Shown: positions 6,057 through 14,836, counted from the first letter of the stretch. The stretch: DNA of 64,000 bases from Lachnospiraceae bacterium (GCA_910574745.1 CAJTCE010000008.1:61525-125524); one strand, 5' to 3'. Numbers and translations: made by a program. Notes: generated by a model not told the origin, from the letters alone.

Positions 6057-7358
6057 ATGAAGAAAGAAACAGCTTTAACCCTGGGAAGCCTTTTTGACGG
6101 GATAGCCGGATTCCCCCTTGCGGCGCAGCGGACCGGCATAAAAACCATATGGATAAGTGAGATTGAACCAAATTGCATTGACATTTCACAAAAGCATTTC
6201 CCGGATGCTTTAAACCTGGGGGACATTACAGGCATAAACGGGGCGGAGATTCCCCCGGTGGATATTATCAGCTTTGGAAGCCCTTGCCAGGATTTGAGCG
6301 TTGCCGGAAAGCAGACGGGGCTTGACGGTTCCCGTTCCGGGTTATTCATGGAAGCAGTACGCATAATACGGGAAATGAGGGTGGAAACAGATGGAAAATA
6401 TCCAAAATACATTATATGGGAAAACGTGGCCGGGGCTTTTTCAAGCAATAAAGGAGAAGATTTCCGCCGGGTCCTGGAAGAGATCACAGAAAGCAGTATT
6501 CCAATGCCTGCAAGTGGAAAATGGGCATCCGCCGGAATGGTCGGAATTAAGGCAGCAGGGGGGGAGTATCGTACAGTTGCATGGCGGCAGTTGGACGCTC
6601 AATTTTGGGGAGTGCCCCAACGTAGAAAAAGAATCTACCTTGTCGGAGATTTTGGAAATGGATGTGCCGGACAAATACTTTTTGAGTGCGAAAGCGTGTT
6701 GGGGTATTTTGCAGAGGGCACAGAAGAGGGGAAAGGAAGTACCGCTGATTCTGAAAATGGCACTTTTGGAACGGATTGCCGAGGAATGGCGGAAGATGCA
6801 GACGGGCAATTGAAATTAGATTTTGGCAGGACGGCGGACAGGATTTATATAAATGCCAAAAAGTCCGTAACGCTTATGGGTAACGCCGGGGGCGGTGGAG
6901 GGAAGACGGGGCTTTATCTTTTGCCAGTATATACCATAATCGGAAATATTATTGGCAGGAATGAAAGAAACGGCGGAAATCAGTTAGGAGTAGGCCAGGA
7001 CACAGCCCCTACACTCACAGGAACGGACCGGCACGCCATAGCATACGCACAAAGCGGGTTCGGTTTCTATAAAGAGGGCATAGGGACACTTAAAAGAAGC
7101 CGTGGGGCAGCAGGCGGCGGAAGTGAAACCCTTGCCGTGACAATAGAACGGATTGCCGCAACGGTAAAATACAGGGTCCGCCGTCTTACACCCCTTGAAT
7201 GTGAACGCCTGGACGGATTCCCGGATTATTGGACAAAATACGGTGCGTCTGGACGGGAAATGTCCGACAATGCCCGCTATATGGCCCTGGGAAACAGCAT
7301 AGCGGTTCCATGTGCGGAAAGGGTATTTATTGGCATACAGGCAGTAGAAAACGGATAG
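6057..7358 (+). CDS. C5 cytosine DNA methyltransferase
   Basis: A 433-residue enzyme transferring a methyl group from S-adenosylmethionine to cytosine C5 in DNA. Conserved motifs appear in order: I, GSLFDG (10-15); IV, GSPCQDLS with catalytic Cys77; VI, ENV (122-124); VIII, QRRKR (188-192); X, ALGNSIAVP near the C-terminus. The stretch at about 240-340, between motif VIII and the terminal domain, is the target-recognition region. No restriction endonuclease accompanies it, so it probably protects phage DNA from host restriction or alters regulation. Codons 112-252 also contain a second open frame (6391-6813). Confidence 0.93.
   Translation: MKKETALTLGSLFDGIAGFPLAAQRTGIKTIWISEIEPNCIDISQKHFPDALNLGDITGINGAEIPPVDIISFGSPCQDLSVAGKQTGLDGSRSGLFMEAVRIIREMRVETDGKYPKYIIWENVAGAFSSNKGEDFRRVLEEITESSIPMPASGKWASAGMVGIKAAGGEYRTVAWRQLDAQFWGVPQRRKRIYLVGDFGNGCAGQILFECESVLGYFAEGTEEGKGSTADSENGTFGTDCRGMAEDADGQLKLDFGRTADRIYINAKKSVTLMGNAGGGGGKTGLYLLPVYTIIGNIIGRNERNGGNQLGVGQDTAPTLTGTDRHAIAYAQSGFGFYKEGIGTLKRSRGAAGGGSETLAVTIERIAATVKYRVRRLTPLECERLDGFPDYWTKYGASGREMSDNARYMALGNSIAVPCAERVFIGIQAVENG
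6391..6813 (+). CDS. possible overlapping gene inside the methyltransferase gene
   Basis: A 140-codon frame lies wholly within the methyltransferase gene, one base out of phase. Its protein looks natural: balanced composition and a helical C-terminal half (LSAKACWGILQRAQKRGKE). From memory, similar alternate-frame sequences occur within phage C5 methyltransferase genes of other Firmicutes; I cannot confirm that here. No good ribosome site is seen at ATG 6391. It may be translated, or it may be the relic of a repeatedly conserved DNA region. Confidence 0.35.
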   Translation: MENIQNTLYGKTWPGLFQAIKEKISAGSWKRSQKAVFQCLQVENGHPPEWSELRQQGGSIVQLHGGSWTLNFGECPNVEKESTLSEILEMDVPDKYFLSAKACWGILQRAQKRGKEVPLILKMALLERIAEEWRKMQTGN

Positions 7359-7369
7359 GAGGGCAAGCA

Positions 7370-7585
7370 ATGAAGCAGATTTTAATTGTTGGAATAATCG
7401 GGTTGGTTGCGTTGTTTGGCGGTGCCGCATATCTTGCGGCGGCAGGAACGGCAATTATATATTGCCTGGGCGGCAGCAGTACGCACAAAATCCGCCGGGT
7501 ATTCTTTGGAATCCTGGGGGCGTGTATGTTTTATGGCTTTATATGCGCCATTGCATATATTGCAAAAAACGGGTGGCCGCTATGA
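7370..7585 (+). CDS. small membrane protein
   Basis: A 71-residue protein with two hydrophobic segments (about 4-34 and 44-66) separated by a short basic loop (HKIRR). ATG 7370 follows AGGAGGGC. It overlaps the next gene by 4 bases (ATGA). No family is recognised; it is an inner-membrane protein of the phage early region. Confidence 0.65.
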   Translation: MKQILIVGIIGLVALFGGAAYLAAAGTAIIYCLGGSSTHKIRRVFFGILGACMFYGFICAIAYIAKNGWPL

Positions 7586-7863
7586 CAGCCGGGGAACTGA
7601 TCGCCATTATGGACAATTCACAGAAGTTACAGGTAATTGAGGGCGGGGAAGTCCTGTTTTGCGGATGGATTGGTTTATTGCCGTATAACGAAGCAGAGAA
7701 ACACATAAAGGCGGCGGAGGTAAAGAGATTTTCCCCGCAATTGGACATAAAGCATAAGGAATGGGAAAGCCGGGGACTTATGAAGCCGTTGGAGCCGGAA
7801 GAAACGCCAGACTATTCTTTTTCGGATTTGCAGTTGTCTTTATACAGCACGATTTACATATAA
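7582..7863 (+). CDS. hypothetical early protein
   Basis: A 93-residue acidic protein starting at ATG 7582, overlapping the previous stop by ATGA. It resembles small phage proteins with a start such as MTAGELIAIM, but I cannot name a family. It contains no catalytic motif or membrane segment. Confidence 0.6.
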   Translation: MTAGELIAIMDNSQKLQVIEGGEVLFCGWIGLLPYNEAEKHIKAAEVKRFSPQLDIKHKEWESRGLMKPLEPEETPDYSFSDLQLSLYSTIYI

Positions 7864-7898
7864 CCGGGCCAAAAAGGGCCAGGGGAAAGGAAAAGAAA

Positions 7899-8237
7899 AT
7901 GGATAAATTGAGAATGGCGGAAGCAAATTATAAAAGCTATGCACCCATCAATGGGGTTGTGGAGCCGGATTTTTTGGAATATCTCAAAGAGACATTTAAA
8001 AAGTGGCAGCAGTACCACAGTGAGGGCGTGGAATTGGGAGGGCGTGAGATCGCCAAACTTTCAAACATGGTGGATGGAGCCAGGATGAATTCCCGTTTTG
8101 GGTTTGAAAAGTTTACACAGTATTTCACAGATAAAGAGGGCCAGGAATGGTTTTCTCTAATGATCTATAAAAACCGGGAAGAAATGGAAATTGACGCAGA
8201 ACCTTTATTCCACTTCACAACAAAAATTCACAGATAG
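7899..8237 (+). CDS. hypothetical early protein
   Basis: A 112-residue soluble protein. ATG 7899 follows GAAAGGAAAAG. It is rich in aromatic residues, with a predicted mixed fold. No family is recognised. It belongs to a run of tightly spaced small genes. Confidence 0.6.
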   Translation: MDKLRMAEANYKSYAPINGVVEPDFLEYLKETFKKWQQYHSEGVELGGREIAKLSNMVDGARMNSRFGFEKFTQYFTDKEGQEWFSLMIYKNREEMEIDAEPLFHFTTKIHR

Positions 8238-8255
8238 GAAAGAGAGGAAAAAGAA

Positions 8256-8696
8256 ATGGGATTGCTTGATGGATTTACAAGTGATGGAACCGTGGAAATG
8301 AAGTACAAGGAATTTTATACGCTTATGAAAGAAGCGGCAAAGGCGGAAATAATGATGAACGCCGTAAAATGCAATGTGCCCCATGAATACATACGGGAAA
8401 GCATGACGGGAAAACAGGAAGAACACATGGAAATTGCCACAAGGGAATTGGTTCCGGCGGATGAATACAAAACAACGCTTTCCGCCGCACGTTCTCTTCT
8501 TGCAGAATTTGACGAAGCCGGGGCGGCGGTTGCCGCTGATTCATTGAGAAGACTTATTGACGCAGCGGAAAAAGAACGCATGGACGCAATAATTTTGGAG
8601 AATGACCGCCGTTTGAAAGAAAAAGAAGAGACGGAACCGCAGGAAGAGCCGGAGAAACAAAGCGGAGAGGGACCGAAAGGGGAAAGGGGCAAATAA
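8256..8696 (+). CDS. hypothetical early protein with acidic tail
   Basis: A 146-residue, largely helical protein ending in a charged, disordered tail of Glu, Pro, Lys and Gly (about 125-146). ATG 8256 follows GAAAGAGAGG. No family is recognised. The next gene begins 1 base after its stop. Confidence 0.6.
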   Translation: MGLLDGFTSDGTVEMKYKEFYTLMKEAAKAEIMMNAVKCNVPHEYIRESMTGKQEEHMEIATRELVPADEYKTTLSAARSLLAEFDEAGAAVAADSLRRLIDAAEKERMDAIILENDRRLKEKEETEPQEEPEKQSGEGPKGERGK

Positions 8697-8697
8697 T

Positions 8698-9054
8698 ATG
8701 GCAATGGAAAAGCTGAAAGAAGCCGTTGAAAAAGCGGTTATGGATGAATTGCAGAGGGCAAACGCTTCATTCCCTCTTTTCAATTCCAAACATGAGGGTT
8801 ATGACGTGATTAAAGAAGAACTGGAAGAAACAAGGGAAGCCCTGGACACCCTGGAATCATCCGTTGCCGTTCTTTGGGAAAATGTGCGGGGAAAACAGGT
8901 TCCGTCATTTATCACGGATTTTAATACAACGGAGGATATGCACGCACAGGCAGTAGCCGTGGCGGCGGAAGCCATACAAACCGCCGCAATGATCTTAAAG
9001 TATGATTTGAGCCTTGCAGACAAGGCGGAAAACGGGGGAAAGGGCAATGAGTAA
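8698..9054 (+). CDS. hypothetical early protein
   Basis: A 118-residue helical protein; the start is ATG 8698 or ATG 8704. A coiled-coil-like stretch (VIKEELEETREALDTLESS) lies in the middle. The 3' end overlaps the next small gene by 8 bases. Function unknown. Confidence 0.6.
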   Translation: MAMEKLKEAVEKAVMDELQRANASFPLFNSKHEGYDVIKEELEETREALDTLESSVAVLWENVRGKQVPSFITDFNTTEDMHAQAVAVAAEAIQTAAMILKYDLSLADKAENGGKGNE

Positions 9055-9190
9055 GGCGGAAGCATTAAAAGCGGAACTGGAAAAGATGGGGATTTTCACG
9101 GATGCCGATTTGAGGGCGGCAATCAGAACAACTTCCCTTGATGTTTCTTTGATGGCAGCAGGACAGCAGGCGGAAAGGATGGTGGGATAA
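9047..9190 (+). CDS. very small hypothetical protein
   Basis: A 47-residue protein from ATG 9047 to the TAA ending at 9190. GGGAAAGGGC lies just upstream, and it overlaps the previous stop by 8 bases, so it is probably translated by coupling. It is Ala- and Met-rich and helical. One GGCAGCAGG motif lies within (9154-9162). Confidence 0.5.
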   Translation: MSKAEALKAELEKMGIFTDADLRAAIRTTSLDVSLMAAGQQAERMVG

Positions 9191-9191
9191 T

Positions 9192-9548
9192 ATGGCAGTT
9201 TATGCGGTTGATTTTGACGGGACACTTGCACAGACCAGATTCCCGGAAATTATTGCCCCTAACAAAAAAATGGTGGCATTTGTAAAGACCATCCAGGCAG
9301 CAGGCCACAAAGTCATATTGTGGACAAGCCGGGCCAATGCGGACCTGGAAAACGCCGTGGAGTGGTGCAGGCAACAAGGGATAGTATTTGATTCCGTAAA
9401 TGAGCCGTTGCCGGAACAAATTGCCAGGTGGAACAATGACACCCGGAAAATATATGCGGATTATTACATAGACGATAAGGCAATGACGGTGGCGGATGCG
9501 GAACATATCATGGATGAAATCCTGGGGATTGCCAGGGAATTTGAATAG
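9192..9548 (+). CDS. HAD-superfamily hydrolase-like protein
   Basis: A 118-residue protein with the haloacid-dehalogenase signature DFDGTL (residues 7-12), a Thr/Ser motif in ILWTSR (about 42-47), and an acidic motif IDDKA near 93-97. It resembles the short capless HAD proteins common in phages (BT0820-like). Such enzymes hydrolyse phosphate esters; the substrate is unknown. It is tightly packed in the early operon. Confidence 0.75.
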   Translation: MAVYAVDFDGTLAQTRFPEIIAPNKKMVAFVKTIQAAGHKVILWTSRANADLENAVEWCRQQGIVFDSVNEPLPEQIARWNNDTRKIYADYYIDDKAMTVADAEHIMDEILGIAREFE

Positions 9549-9571
9549 CAAGGGCAGGAAAGGAACTTAGC

Positions 9572-9946
9572 ATGGCAACACAGAGTATTAGAGTTAAAGA
9601 CAGTACCCAGGCGGCAATCCGGGGATTAGATCGGGCACATGATGAAGCTGTATATATAATCGGGTTTATTGACGGGGTGGAACGCATAAAGAAGCGGAAC
9701 CGGGAATTGCAGGAAATGCGGCGGCGGAAGCGGTATTTCATCAAACAAAGGTTTTTCGGCCTTGCCGCCTTGATGATAGCGGCATTATCCGCAAGGGTTT
9801 TGGATGGGGATGCAACGGTTGCACTTGTCATGGTGCCTTTGGGGCTATCCCTCATTACTTCAAGGCAAATGCTGATTATCAATAAATATTATTGGGAACA
9901 TGAAGACAGAACGGGAGGGGGAAAGGATGCGTTTTATCATCAATGA
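9572..9946 (+). CDS. hypothetical membrane protein
   Basis: A 124-residue protein with a very basic central helix (about 40-63) followed by two hydrophobic segments (about 64-100). It starts at ATG 9572 after AAAGGAAC. The 3' end overlaps the next gene by 20 bases. No family is recognised. Confidence 0.6.
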   Translation: MATQSIRVKDSTQAAIRGLDRAHDEAVYIIGFIDGVERIKKRNRELQEMRRRKRYFIKQRFFGLAALMIAALSARVLDGDATVALVMVPLGLSLITSRQMLIINKYYWEHEDRTGGGKDAFYHQ

Positions 9947-10220
9947 TCTTGTTTATGATACGGACAAAATGGAAGAAATTGCCACGGTCAGAAAATGGGT
10001 AAAAAATATCACGGCATCCGCCATATTCGGGAAAGAGATTGGAAAGCAGATGCCGCACATCTTATGGAAGAGCAACGCCGGAAGATACCTTTTGACCCAT
10101 GAAGAGGATTTTTCGGTTACATATGGACAGGCAATCGAAGAACAGGAAGCAAAAGAATTATTAAAACGGTACAGCTATAAAAAATATGCGGAAATGTTCG
10201 GGGAGTTGCCAGAAGCATAA
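9927..10220 (+). CDS. hypothetical early protein
   Basis: A 97-residue protein. ATG 9927 follows GGGGGAAAGG; an upstream in-frame ATG at 9900 is less likely. It resembles small phage proteins of unknown role that begin MRFIINDLVYDT. A long hairpin follows its stop. Confidence 0.6.
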   Translation: MRFIINDLVYDTDKMEEIATVRKWVKNITASAIFGKEIGKQMPHILWKSNAGRYLLTHEEDFSVTYGQAIEEQEAKELLKRYSYKKYAEMFGELPEA

Positions 10221-10226
10221 CGCATA

Positions 10227-10269
10227 AAAACACGGGTTGAAAGGCGGGGACCTGTACAACCCGTGTTTT
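10227..10269 (+). terminator. long hairpin between early sub-operons
   Basis: AAAACACGGGTTG (10227-10239) and CAACCCGTGTTTT (10257-10269) form a perfect 13-bp stem with a 17-base loop. The A-tract and T-tract allow termination in either direction, although few T residues follow. It lies at the boundary between the small-gene block and the replication block. Confidence 0.6.
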
Positions 10270-10330
10270 GGAACTTAACAGGAACATAATACCACAATAT
10301 ATAGTATTTGAAAAGAGGTATTTACAATAT

Positions 10331-10453
10331 ATGGGATTAAAAATAATTATTTCAATCATTGCATTTGCTTTGGCAGTATTGGCAGCCCTGGCAGCAGGTG
10401 CGGCATGTGCCATTCATACGGCGGCACAGTATATGGACACAGAGCAACACTAA
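10331..10453 (+). CDS. 40-residue membrane peptide
   Basis: From ATG 10331 (preceded by AAAAGAGG) a 40-residue protein with a single long hydrophobic helix (about 3-29) and a short polar tail. The frame is open upstream to 10268 but that part overlaps the hairpin. It may be a small membrane effector; no family is recognised. Positions 10,454-10,559 hold only a short GGGAA/TTCCC hairpin. Confidence 0.5.
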   Translation: MGLKIIISIIAFALAVLAALAAGAACAIHTAAQYMDTEQH

Positions 10454-10559
10454 GCCGCCGTGGCCGAAAAATTTGAAATCGGGAACCCTTTCCCGTCCTT
10501 GTAATGGGTATTAACAAATGAGGGAAAGGGATTTTTATATAGATAAAGGCGGGGAAGAT

Positions 10560-11462
10560 ATGGGAAAGACCTATGATAATTATGATTATGAAGAGGCATA
10601 CCAAAAGCAGATTGACACCCTGGAAGAATGGGAGTTGGAAAGACTGATACAGGATGGGAAAGTGGATTGTCTGTACCGTACCACAACCATAAAATCCAGG
10701 AATGAAAAAAGCGGTACTGAAATGGTGGAATCTATGGTCTATCCATCATTCAAAGATAAAGCAGATATGCCAAAGACGGCAAAAAAGAGGGAAAGCAAGC
10801 CATCACAAAAAAACCTTAACGATAAGAACGCCCGCCGTTACCTTATACGCCTTGTCAATATCAATTTTGGCAAAGGGGATATATGGGCAACTTTTGGATG
10901 GGATGATGGACACTTGCCACAGGACATAGAAGCGGCCAAAAAGGATATAAAGAACTTCATTGCACGGATAAACTACCGCCGCAGGAAAGCCGGGAAAGGG
11001 AACATAAAATATATTTATATCCTGGCATATGGGGACAAAAAGACCCGTCCACACTTCCACATCATCATGACCGGGGACGGGGTGGACCGTGACGAACTGG
11101 AAGAACTATGGACAAAATGCGAAAGAAAGAACACCCGGAGAATAAAGCCGGATGACGATTTTCTGATTACGGGAATAGCAACATACATTTCCCAAAACCC
11201 GCACGGTACAAAGCGTTGGTGCCCGTCAAAGAATCTGCAAAAGCCGGATGCACCAACCAGGAGTTACAGGAAATTCAGCAGGCCAAAAGTAAATGGCATG
11301 GTTAGGGATTATGAAAAATTAAAAGATCAGATGGAAAAGGCGTACCCTGGTTATACATTCCTGGATGCGGAAGTGAAACACAATGATAAAGTGGCCGCCT
11401 TTTACATATACGCCCGCATGATTAAAAAGCGGGACAAAGGAAAGGAGAAACCGAAAAAATGA
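10560..11462 (+). CDS. HUH-type replication initiation protein
   Basis: A 300-residue endonuclease expected to nick one strand and prime rolling-circle-type replication. The metal-binding HUH motif is HFH (165-167) in RPHFHIIM. A candidate nucleophile is Tyr209 in ATYISQNP. ATG 10560 follows GGCGGGGAAG; a longer frame to 10518 is less likely. It overlaps parA by 4 bases. HUH initiators are typical of plasmids and small ssDNA phages, and less usual in tailed phages, so with ParAB this suggests an extrachromosomal stage. Confidence 0.8.
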   Translation: MGKTYDNYDYEEAYQKQIDTLEEWELERLIQDGKVDCLYRTTTIKSRNEKSGTEMVESMVYPSFKDKADMPKTAKKRESKPSQKNLNDKNARRYLIRLVNINFGKGDIWATFGWDDGHLPQDIEAAKKDIKNFIARINYRRRKAGKGNIKYIYILAYGDKKTRPHFHIIMTGDGVDRDELEELWTKCERKNTRRIKPDDDFLITGIATYISQNPHGTKRWCPSKNLQKPDAPTRSYRKFSRPKVNGMVRDYEKLKDQMEKAYPGYTFLDAEVKHNDKVAAFYIYARMIKKRDKGKEKPKK

Positions 11463-12223
11463 AAGTTGTATCAATCATCAACTTAAAGGGCGGTGTAGGG
11501 AAAACAACCACGGCGGCAATCATGGCGGAAGCATTGGCGGAAAAGTACCAAAAGCGGGTTCTTATCTTTGACAATGACAAGCAAGGCAATATTTCCCGCC
11601 TGTTTGATCTCTACAATGGGGAAGCTGTGCCGGGTGCATGTATCGCCTTGAAATCAAGGCACCTGGTTCCGGGAACCATCAAAAAAACGGGCATCCCGGG
11701 GGTGGATTTGGTAAACAACAATTATTTCATGGAGTTATCGGAAAATGAGATAAGGGCAGACCAGGAAACAAAACAGCATGACAGGTACAAAGCGGCACTG
11801 GAAGAGGTTGCGGGACAATATGATTTCTGCATCATGGACAACCCGCCGGATTTGGGGATAAACGTTATCAATGCCATTGTGGCAACGGATGAAGTAATTA
11901 TTCCCGTAAACCTGGATGGTTACAGCCTGGACGGCCTGGAAGAACTGGCGGCCCAGGTAAAAAACATCCGTGTGTTAAATCCGAAAGTGAGGATAGCCGG
12001 ATGCCTGGTAACAGACTTTGAAAAATCAAAGTATTCAGAAGCGGCGGAAATATGGTTGCGGACAAAATCGGGGTTGCATATCTACACGCAGCGCATCCGG
12101 CATTATAAAAAGGCCAAAGATGCCACGATTGAAAAAAAGACAATAACAAAGTATTGCATCAGATGCGGAGCCGCCCAGGATTACAAAAAATTTATGGAAG
12201 AGTACATGAAAGGGGGAAAATAG
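11459..12223 (+). CDS. parA: ParA-family partition ATPase
   Basis: A 254-residue ATPase of the ParA/Soj family. The deviant Walker A is KGGVGKTT (10-17) and a Walker B-like segment is CIMDNPPD near 124-131. ParA works with ParB to position DNA before cell division. It overlaps the rep stop by 4 bases and is followed 1 base later by parB, so all three are one unit. It is unrelated to minD in the host region beyond the shared fold. Confidence 0.92.
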   Translation: MKVVSIINLKGGVGKTTTAAIMAEALAEKYQKRVLIFDNDKQGNISRLFDLYNGEAVPGACIALKSRHLVPGTIKKTGIPGVDLVNNNYFMELSENEIRADQETKQHDRYKAALEEVAGQYDFCIMDNPPDLGINVINAIVATDEVIIPVNLDGYSLDGLEELAAQVKNIRVLNPKVRIAGCLVTDFEKSKYSEAAEIWLRTKSGLHIYTQRIRHYKKAKDATIEKKTITKYCIRCGAAQDYKKFMEEYMKGGK

Positions 12224-12224
12224 G

Positions 12225-13151
12225 ATGGGTGCAAATGTTTTAGGAATTTTAAACACTGTTTCACTTGTGCGGGCGGGGAATTACGAAGATTACCAGGATA
12301 TAACGCTTGACTATTCGGAAATTGTCGTGACAGGCCATAACAAATACAGCATGGGGGAAATACAGGAAATGGCAACGGGCCTTTTGATAGACGGATTGCA
12401 GGAACCCTTGATTGTCGCAAGGGTGGAAAATGCTTTTTGGCTTGTATCGGGGCACCGCAGAATTGCCGGGATTGAAATACTGATTTCAGAGGGGCACGAA
12501 GAGTTTAAAAACGTACCGTGCCGCTATAAAGAAATGACGGAAACAGAATTCCGTATTGCCTTGCTTACTGGAAATACATTCAACCGCCGCATGACGGATT
12601 ATGATTTGATGGTGCAGGCCCAGGAGTGGAAAGAGGTATTGACCCAGGCAAGGAAAGAAGGGCTTTTGAAACTGGACAAGGGCGAAAGGGTTCGGGATTA
12701 TGTGGCGGTTATCATGGGAGAGTCCGCCGGGAAGATAGGGACCCTGGAAGCAATCAACAATAACGCCACGCCGGAAGTGAAAGAGCAATTCCAAAATGGC
12801 AATATGGGAATTACGGCAGCGGGAGCCGCCGCAACCCTTTCAGAAGATCAGCAGAAAGAAATTGCCGCCCAGGCGGCAGCAGGACTGGACATAAAAACCG
12901 AGGAAATAAAGGCTATTGCGGAAGAGGAAAAGGGAAAAAAGAAAAAGACAGCGGAAGAACGGCAGCAGGAACAAAATGTGTCAGATACCGACACATCCGA
13001 AGAGGAAAAAGCAAACGCTGAAAAACTCCATGTCTTAAAAATGTTGGGAAATTACTACACATGGATGAATGAAGAGGAAAAAGGGATATTGGAACGTATA
13101 CTGGAAGACTGCAAACGCCGCAAGCGTGAATATTCCTTGCCGGAAGACTAA
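12225..13151 (+). CDS. parB: ParB-like partition protein
   Basis: A 308-residue protein with a ParB N-terminal domain (LVSGHRRIAGIEIL, about 67-80), followed by a region that may be the DNA-binding helical domain. A Lys/Glu-rich low-complexity segment lies near 225-265. ParB binds a centromere-like site and activates ParA. A GGCAGCAGG copy lies at 12875 and another at 12961. No clear parS array is seen beside it. Confidence 0.85.
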   Translation: MGANVLGILNTVSLVRAGNYEDYQDITLDYSEIVVTGHNKYSMGEIQEMATGLLIDGLQEPLIVARVENAFWLVSGHRRIAGIEILISEGHEEFKNVPCRYKEMTETEFRIALLTGNTFNRRMTDYDLMVQAQEWKEVLTQARKEGLLKLDKGERVRDYVAVIMGESAGKIGTLEAINNNATPEVKEQFQNGNMGITAAGAAATLSEDQQKEIAAQAAAGLDIKTEEIKAIAEEEKGKKKKTAEERQQEQNVSDTDTSEEEKANAEKLHVLKMLGNYYTWMNEEEKGILERILEDCKRRKREYSLPED

Positions 13152-13162
13152 GGGGGTGCGGA

Positions 13163-13915
13163 ATGAAACTTTCAAACATGAAAAAATCAGAAACCACGGA
13201 ACAAATTATGCTTTTCAATTGGGCCAAAAACCATGAACAGATTTTGCCATGTCTTTCCCTCATGTACCATGTGCCAAATGAGGGGAAACGGACGAATGGA
13301 AGCGTATTAAAGGCGGCAGGACTTAAAAGCGGTGTCCCGGATGTATGCTTGCCCGTTCCGTCCGGGGAATATCACGGGCTTTACCTAGAAATGAAATTCG
13401 GGAAAAACAAAACCACGGATGAACAGGAACGATTCATGGAATTGTTGTGGCAACAGGGATATAAAACGGCGGTATGCTATGGGTTTGAGGATGCAAAGGC
13501 GGAAATAATCGCCTATTTACAGGAGCCGGGGAAGATGCCGCTTGAAAATTGTTTAAATGCCCCGTGGATTGCCGGAAAATGTGACGGTGTTCCTCTTCCT
13601 GGACAGATGTTTTCCCATGAAATTTGCAGGAAGTGTAAAAAGCATAACTTTACAAGACAGGAAGCTATTGTGGAAAAGAATATGGCATCAGTTGCGGAGT
13701 ACATAAAAAATCCGATTGTAAAGGACATAGCCAACCTTTCAGCGGGTCAGCCAATGCCGTATACCACAATGGAAAACACGTTGGAAACAATCAATAAAAA
13801 TCTCGCCCTTTTGGTAACAGGGAAGCAGTTAAGTATTGAGCAGTCGGCGGCGGTTTTATCCGTTGCTATGGATGCTTACGAACAGGCACAGAGACGAAAG
13901 GAGAAAAGAGCATGA
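13163..13915 (+). CDS. VRR-NUC domain nuclease
   Basis: A 250-residue protein. The N-terminal half (about 10-115) matches phage VRR-NUC nucleases: HVPNEGKR, then LKSGVPDVCLPVP and a YLEMK catalytic strand typical of the PD-(D/E)XK fold. A C-terminal part contains four Cys around 135-155 that may bind zinc. Such enzymes process branched DNA during phage replication. It overlaps the next gene by 4 bases. Confidence 0.8.
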   Translation: MKLSNMKKSETTEQIMLFNWAKNHEQILPCLSLMYHVPNEGKRTNGSVLKAAGLKSGVPDVCLPVPSGEYHGLYLEMKFGKNKTTDEQERFMELLWQQGYKTAVCYGFEDAKAEIIAYLQEPGKMPLENCLNAPWIAGKCDGVPLPGQMFSHEICRKCKKHNFTRQEAIVEKNMASVAEYIKNPIVKDIANLSAGQPMPYTTMENTLETINKNLALLVTGKQLSIEQSAAVLSVAMDAYEQAQRRKEKRA

Positions 13916-14388
13916 AGAAAAAAACAGATGGCGGCCACAATATACCCGAAGAAGATTTGCGGGAAATGCAGGAAGAGGAAAAAAGAGAACTTCCCGAGGG
14001 TTTGGAAACCTATACAGGAACTTGCAGATTTTGCGGGCAGATGGGAACCGTGAACGCATTGCCGGGATGGAGTGAAGAGCAGGTCAATGAATCCGTAACT
14101 TGCCGCTGCCAGTGCGATAAGGCCAAAGAATACGCAAAGCAGAAAGGGCAGATACAGAAAGCAAAGGCAAGGATTGCGGAAGTATTCGGACCGGCAGCAG
14201 GCGAAAAGGCATTGGATGAAGCCATTGTAGCGAACCTGGTTTCTTTTGTGGATATTATCGCAGAAAAGAAAATGCAGTCCGTAACCGTGGACATGGGAAG
14301 AGGATTAAAAGCCAGGGTTTCCAGGATGGCTAAAGGTTCAATCAAGGTGGAGCGCACCGAAACGGTAAAGGCAAGTTTTGAAGAATAA
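13912..14388 (+). CDS. hypothetical protein with Cys cluster
   Basis: A 158-residue protein. CRFCGQ (about 38-43) and CRCQC (about 64-68) suggest a zinc-binding module. The rest is helical and basic. It starts with ATGA coupling to the VRR-NUC gene. Probably a DNA-associated early protein; no family is named. Confidence 0.6.
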   Translation: MKKKTDGGHNIPEEDLREMQEEEKRELPEGLETYTGTCRFCGQMGTVNALPGWSEEQVNESVTCRCQCDKAKEYAKQKGQIQKAKARIAEVFGPAAGEKALDEAIVANLVSFVDIIAEKKMQSVTVDMGRGLKARVSRMAKGSIKVERTETVKASFEE

Positions 14389-14410
14389 TACAGGATCGGG
14401 GGGGGCATTT

Positions 14411-14836
14411 GTGGGTGTTTCAAAAATGGATGAAGATATAAAGGATGTTGCAAAGCGTTTGATACAGGGCAACGAGAAAAGAAAAAAGAGAATCCGGCAT
14501 CATAGGGAATCGGAATTTGACATACTGGCAGCCAAAGCCATTGCGGATGCCCTGGCTTCATCATGCGGGAATATCACAAGCCAAACCATCAGACAGCAGG
14601 TACAGGAAAAAATATACAAGTCCATTGTGTTTTCCACGCCTTATGAGTGCATAGGGGAAACATATTGCGGGCGGCGGCAATTCTACGATTACCGAAACGA
14701 ATTTATATTGGCCGTGGCGGATAACCTGGGAATGGTTCCGCCAAAAGAACCAGGCGGCGAGAGTGAAGCCACGGCGGCAGCAGGCGAAGAAAGGAAAGAA
14801 GAATGTGGAACATTGATGTTAGCAGATTCAGAGTAA
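14411..14836 (+). CDS. hypothetical protein
   Basis: A 141-residue protein. GTG 14411 is preceded by a G-rich ribosome site (GGGGGGGC); ATG 14426 is an alternative. A basic segment (KRKKRIRHH) lies near residues 20-28. The C-terminus is acidic with GGCAGCAGG in the DNA (14776-14784). It overlaps the next gene by 34 bases. Function unknown. Confidence 0.55.
   Translation: MGVSKMDEDIKDVAKRLIQGNEKRKKRIRHHRESEFDILAAKAIADALASSCGNITSQTIRQQVQEKIYKSIVFSTPYECIGETYCGRRQFYDYRNEFILAVADNLGMVPPKEPGGESEATAAAGEERKEECGTLMLADSE

Noticed and set aside
11459..12223. parA as a second chromosomal minD/soj
   Set aside because: It is tightly coupled to rep and parB inside the phage early region.
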